Shown piece after piece: positions 5,884 to 6,878 of a stretch of DNA of 6,878 nucleotides. Origin of the DNA: JAZDCZ01 sp046757925 (lineage in GTDB: Bacteria > Gemmatimonadota > Gemmatimonadetes > Gemmatimonadales > GWC2-71-9); the NCBI GenBank assembly GCA_046757925.1, contig JBHHZE010000101.1, positions 1 through 6,878 of the forward strand, in the 5' to 3' direction. The first letter of the stretch is position 1. Each line of letters starts with the position of its first letter. The position numbers and the translations under genes were made by a program. Under the pieces are notes generated by a model, which was not told where the DNA came from, did no database searches, and saw nothing but the letters and a program-made list of their open reading frames with translations.

Positions 5884-5889
5884 AAGGAG
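5884..5889 (+). promoter_or_regulatory. strong ribosome-binding site (AAGGAG) of the 78-aa gene
   Basis: AAGGAG sits five bases before the ATG at 5895. It fixes the start of the 78-aa gene and, because tdk has no ribosome site of its own and begins one base after that gene's stop, probably also drives tdk translation by coupling. Confidence 0.6.
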
Positions 5890-5894
5890 TTGTC

Positions 5895-6131
5895 ATGCAT
5901 CGCACGTTTCTAGACGACAATCTGCTGGAGTGGGAAGCCTATGTGTCGGGGGGTGCGCCGAACACACCCGCCTCGGCCCGGATCTATTTCGTGAGCAGGA
6001 CGGATCCCTTCGAGAGGCCGCGCTGGGTTCTGGAGGAGAGCGGAGATGTGGTGATCGCCGAGAACAATCTGGCCGAGATGGACGATGAGGAACTGGCCAG
6101 GCTGCTCGTCGATGCCACACCGCTGGACTGA
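5895..6131 (+). CDS. small acidic protein of unknown function (78 aa), upstream of tdk
   Basis: ATG with AAGGAG five bases upstream, so the start is secure. No known family is recognised. Visible features are LEWEAYVS (11-18), SARIYFVSRTDPFERPRW (27-44), an acidic stretch, and the helix MDDEELARLLVD (62-73). There is no signal peptide, membrane segment or cysteine. WEAxVS, the P--S-R pattern, PR at 42-43 and EEL--LL match the 98-aa protein (W13 with W32, R29 with R48, R35 with R54, L67 with L88, gaps of one to two residues), which I read as paralogy. The TGA stop is one base from the tdk ATG, so the two are almost certainly co-translated. A nucleotide-metabolism role is only implied by position. 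Confidence 0.75.
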   Translation: MHRTFLDDNLLEWEAYVSGGAPNTPASARIYFVSRTDPFERPRWVLEESGDVVIAENNLAEMDDEELARLLVDATPLD

Positions 6132-6132
6132 G

Positions 6133-6747
6133 ATGTTCCACGAAGCCCGCGAAGGCTGGATCGAGGTGATCACCGGCGTGATGTTCAGCGGAAAGAGTGA
6201 GGAGCTGATGCGCCGGGTGCGGCGAGCCATCATCGCCCGCAAGAGCGTCCAGGTGTTCAAATCGCACCTGGACGACCGTTACGGCGGCATACAGAGGATC
6301 AGCTCTCACGACGGTCAGGCGGTCGCCGCGATCCCGGTCTCTCGCTCGGTGGAAGTCGCCGAGCGGGTGGAGGAAACAACAGGGGTGGTCGCGGTCGACG
6401 AGGTCCAGTTTCTCGATTCTGGCATCGTTGCCGTGGCCAACGCGTTGGCGGATCAGGGCCGCCGTGTGATCCTGGCGGGAACGGACATGGATTTTCGAGG
6501 ACGCCCGTTCGGCCCGGTAGGCGATCTGCTCGCGGTGGCCGAGAAGATCGACAAGCTTCACGCCATCTGTGTGGTGTGCGGAGAGTTGGCGACCCGGAAC
6601 CAGCGCCTGGTGGGAGGAAAGCCTGCGATCGCGGAGGGGCCCACGATCCAGGTGGGCGGGTCCGAGTCGTACGAGGCCCGCTGCCGTCGCTGCCACCGGG
6701 TGCCCTCCGCGGTGGACGAGCAGGTTCCGCTGTTGAACGAGGGCTGA
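6133..6747 (+). CDS. tdk: thymidine kinase (type II, TK1-like)
   Basis: Phosphorylates thymidine to dTMP with ATP in the pyrimidine salvage pathway, in the cytosol. The 204 residues carry the P-loop GVMFSGKS (15-22), the DEVQF motif with catalytic E90 (89-93), AGTDMDFRGRPFG (115-127), and two structural zinc-binding pairs CVVC (146-149) and CRRC (184-187). Length fits the family (about 190-230). The ATG at 6133 is chosen because the family's N-terminus is short before the P-loop and it sits one base after the TGA of the 78-aa gene. An in-frame ATG at 6085 would add 16 residues overlapping that gene and is less likely. It has no ribosome site of its own, implying translational coupling. All key motifs look intact. 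Some TK1 proteins are feedback-inhibited by dTTP; that cannot be judged from this sequence. Confidence 0.95.
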   Translation: MFHEAREGWIEVITGVMFSGKSEELMRRVRRAIIARKSVQVFKSHLDDRYGGIQRISSHDGQAVAAIPVSRSVEVAERVEETTGVVAVDEVQFLDSGIVAVANALADQGRRVILAGTDMDFRGRPFGPVGDLLAVAEKIDKLHAICVVCGELATRNQRLVGGKPAIAEGPTIQVGGSESYEARCRRCHRVPSAVDEQVPLLNEG

Positions 6748-6787
6748 AGGCCTCCCGTCCCGCTCCCATCTTCCCCGCACAACGAGC

Positions 6788-6841
6788 CGGGCCGTTTGGT
6801 GGCGGCCCGTCCGGAGCCTGCCCACGCCAGGCGGCGCCTGG
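6788..6841 (+). terminator. GC-rich hairpins downstream of tdk, possible terminator
   Basis: CGGGCCG (6788-6794) pairs with CGGCCCG (6803-6809) around an eight-base loop, starting 40 bases after the tdk stop. A second perfect hairpin follows, CCAGGC-GGC-GCCTGG (6827-6841). Neither has a T-run, so termination would be non-canonical or rho-assisted. The rest of 6748-6878 shows no supported gene. Confidence 0.4.
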
Positions 6842-6878
6842 GCTCTCGGTGAACAACCATCTTGCGACTTACAACTAG

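Noticed and set aside
5893..6825. 310-codon open frame on the minus strand opposite tdk and the 78-aa gene
   Set aside because: It is antisense to a clear thymidine kinase and its translation is Arg/His/Pro-rich low-complexity of the kind produced by high GC; no family motifs.
1..6878. CRISPR array or rRNA gene
   Set aside because: No regularly spaced direct repeats and no rRNA-like conserved segments were seen on either strand.

Overview
The window is bacterial and dense with genes. It splits into two blocks of different base composition. Hand counts on sampled lines give about 37-58% GC on the left (1 to about 2400) and about 65-75% on the right (about 2650 to 6878). The right block, with type II thymidine kinase, GGDEF signalling, GTG starts and ATGA overlaps, fits a high-GC free-living bacterium. 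I lean weakly towards a Gemmatimonadota-like or similar deep lineage, but nothing here fixes the phylum.

Left block. A tetratricopeptide-repeat protein on the + strand is open at the left edge and is probably the C-terminal part of a larger regulator. It converges, across 28 bases, on a minus-strand gene for a multi-pass membrane protein with an intact HD-GYP cyclic-di-GMP phosphodiesterase domain. Upstream of HD-GYP is a 16-codon hydrophobic ORF with a perfect AGGAGG ribosome site. It is in frame with HD-GYP and separated from it only by a TAA.

Centre. A minus-strand pair of genes reads 5056 to 2676 and is joined by a 4-base ATGA overlap. The first gene is the main discovery: residues about 52-285 read as an [FeFe]-hydrogenase large-subunit domain, in the style of the sensory (group C) enzymes, but every recognisable H-cluster cysteine position is replaced. 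A following segment that looks like a CGYxxC iron-sulfur module is also without cysteines. The protein ends in an apparently fully active GGDEF diguanylate cyclase with an inhibitory RxxD site. The second gene encodes a 236-residue protein of two alpha/beta-looking modules with no function I recognise, and is probably a partner. A probable rho-independent terminator lies at the 3' end of the pair. So a cyclase and a phosphodiesterase for the same second messenger lie in series on one strand, across a composition break.

Right. A 470-base divergent intergenic region rich in inverted repeats precedes a + strand cluster of two small unknown proteins (98 and 78 aa) and thymidine kinase. The two small proteins look like diverged paralogues. 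The second is separated from tdk by a single base (TGA-G-ATG), so the three probably form one transcription unit. GC-rich hairpins follow tdk.
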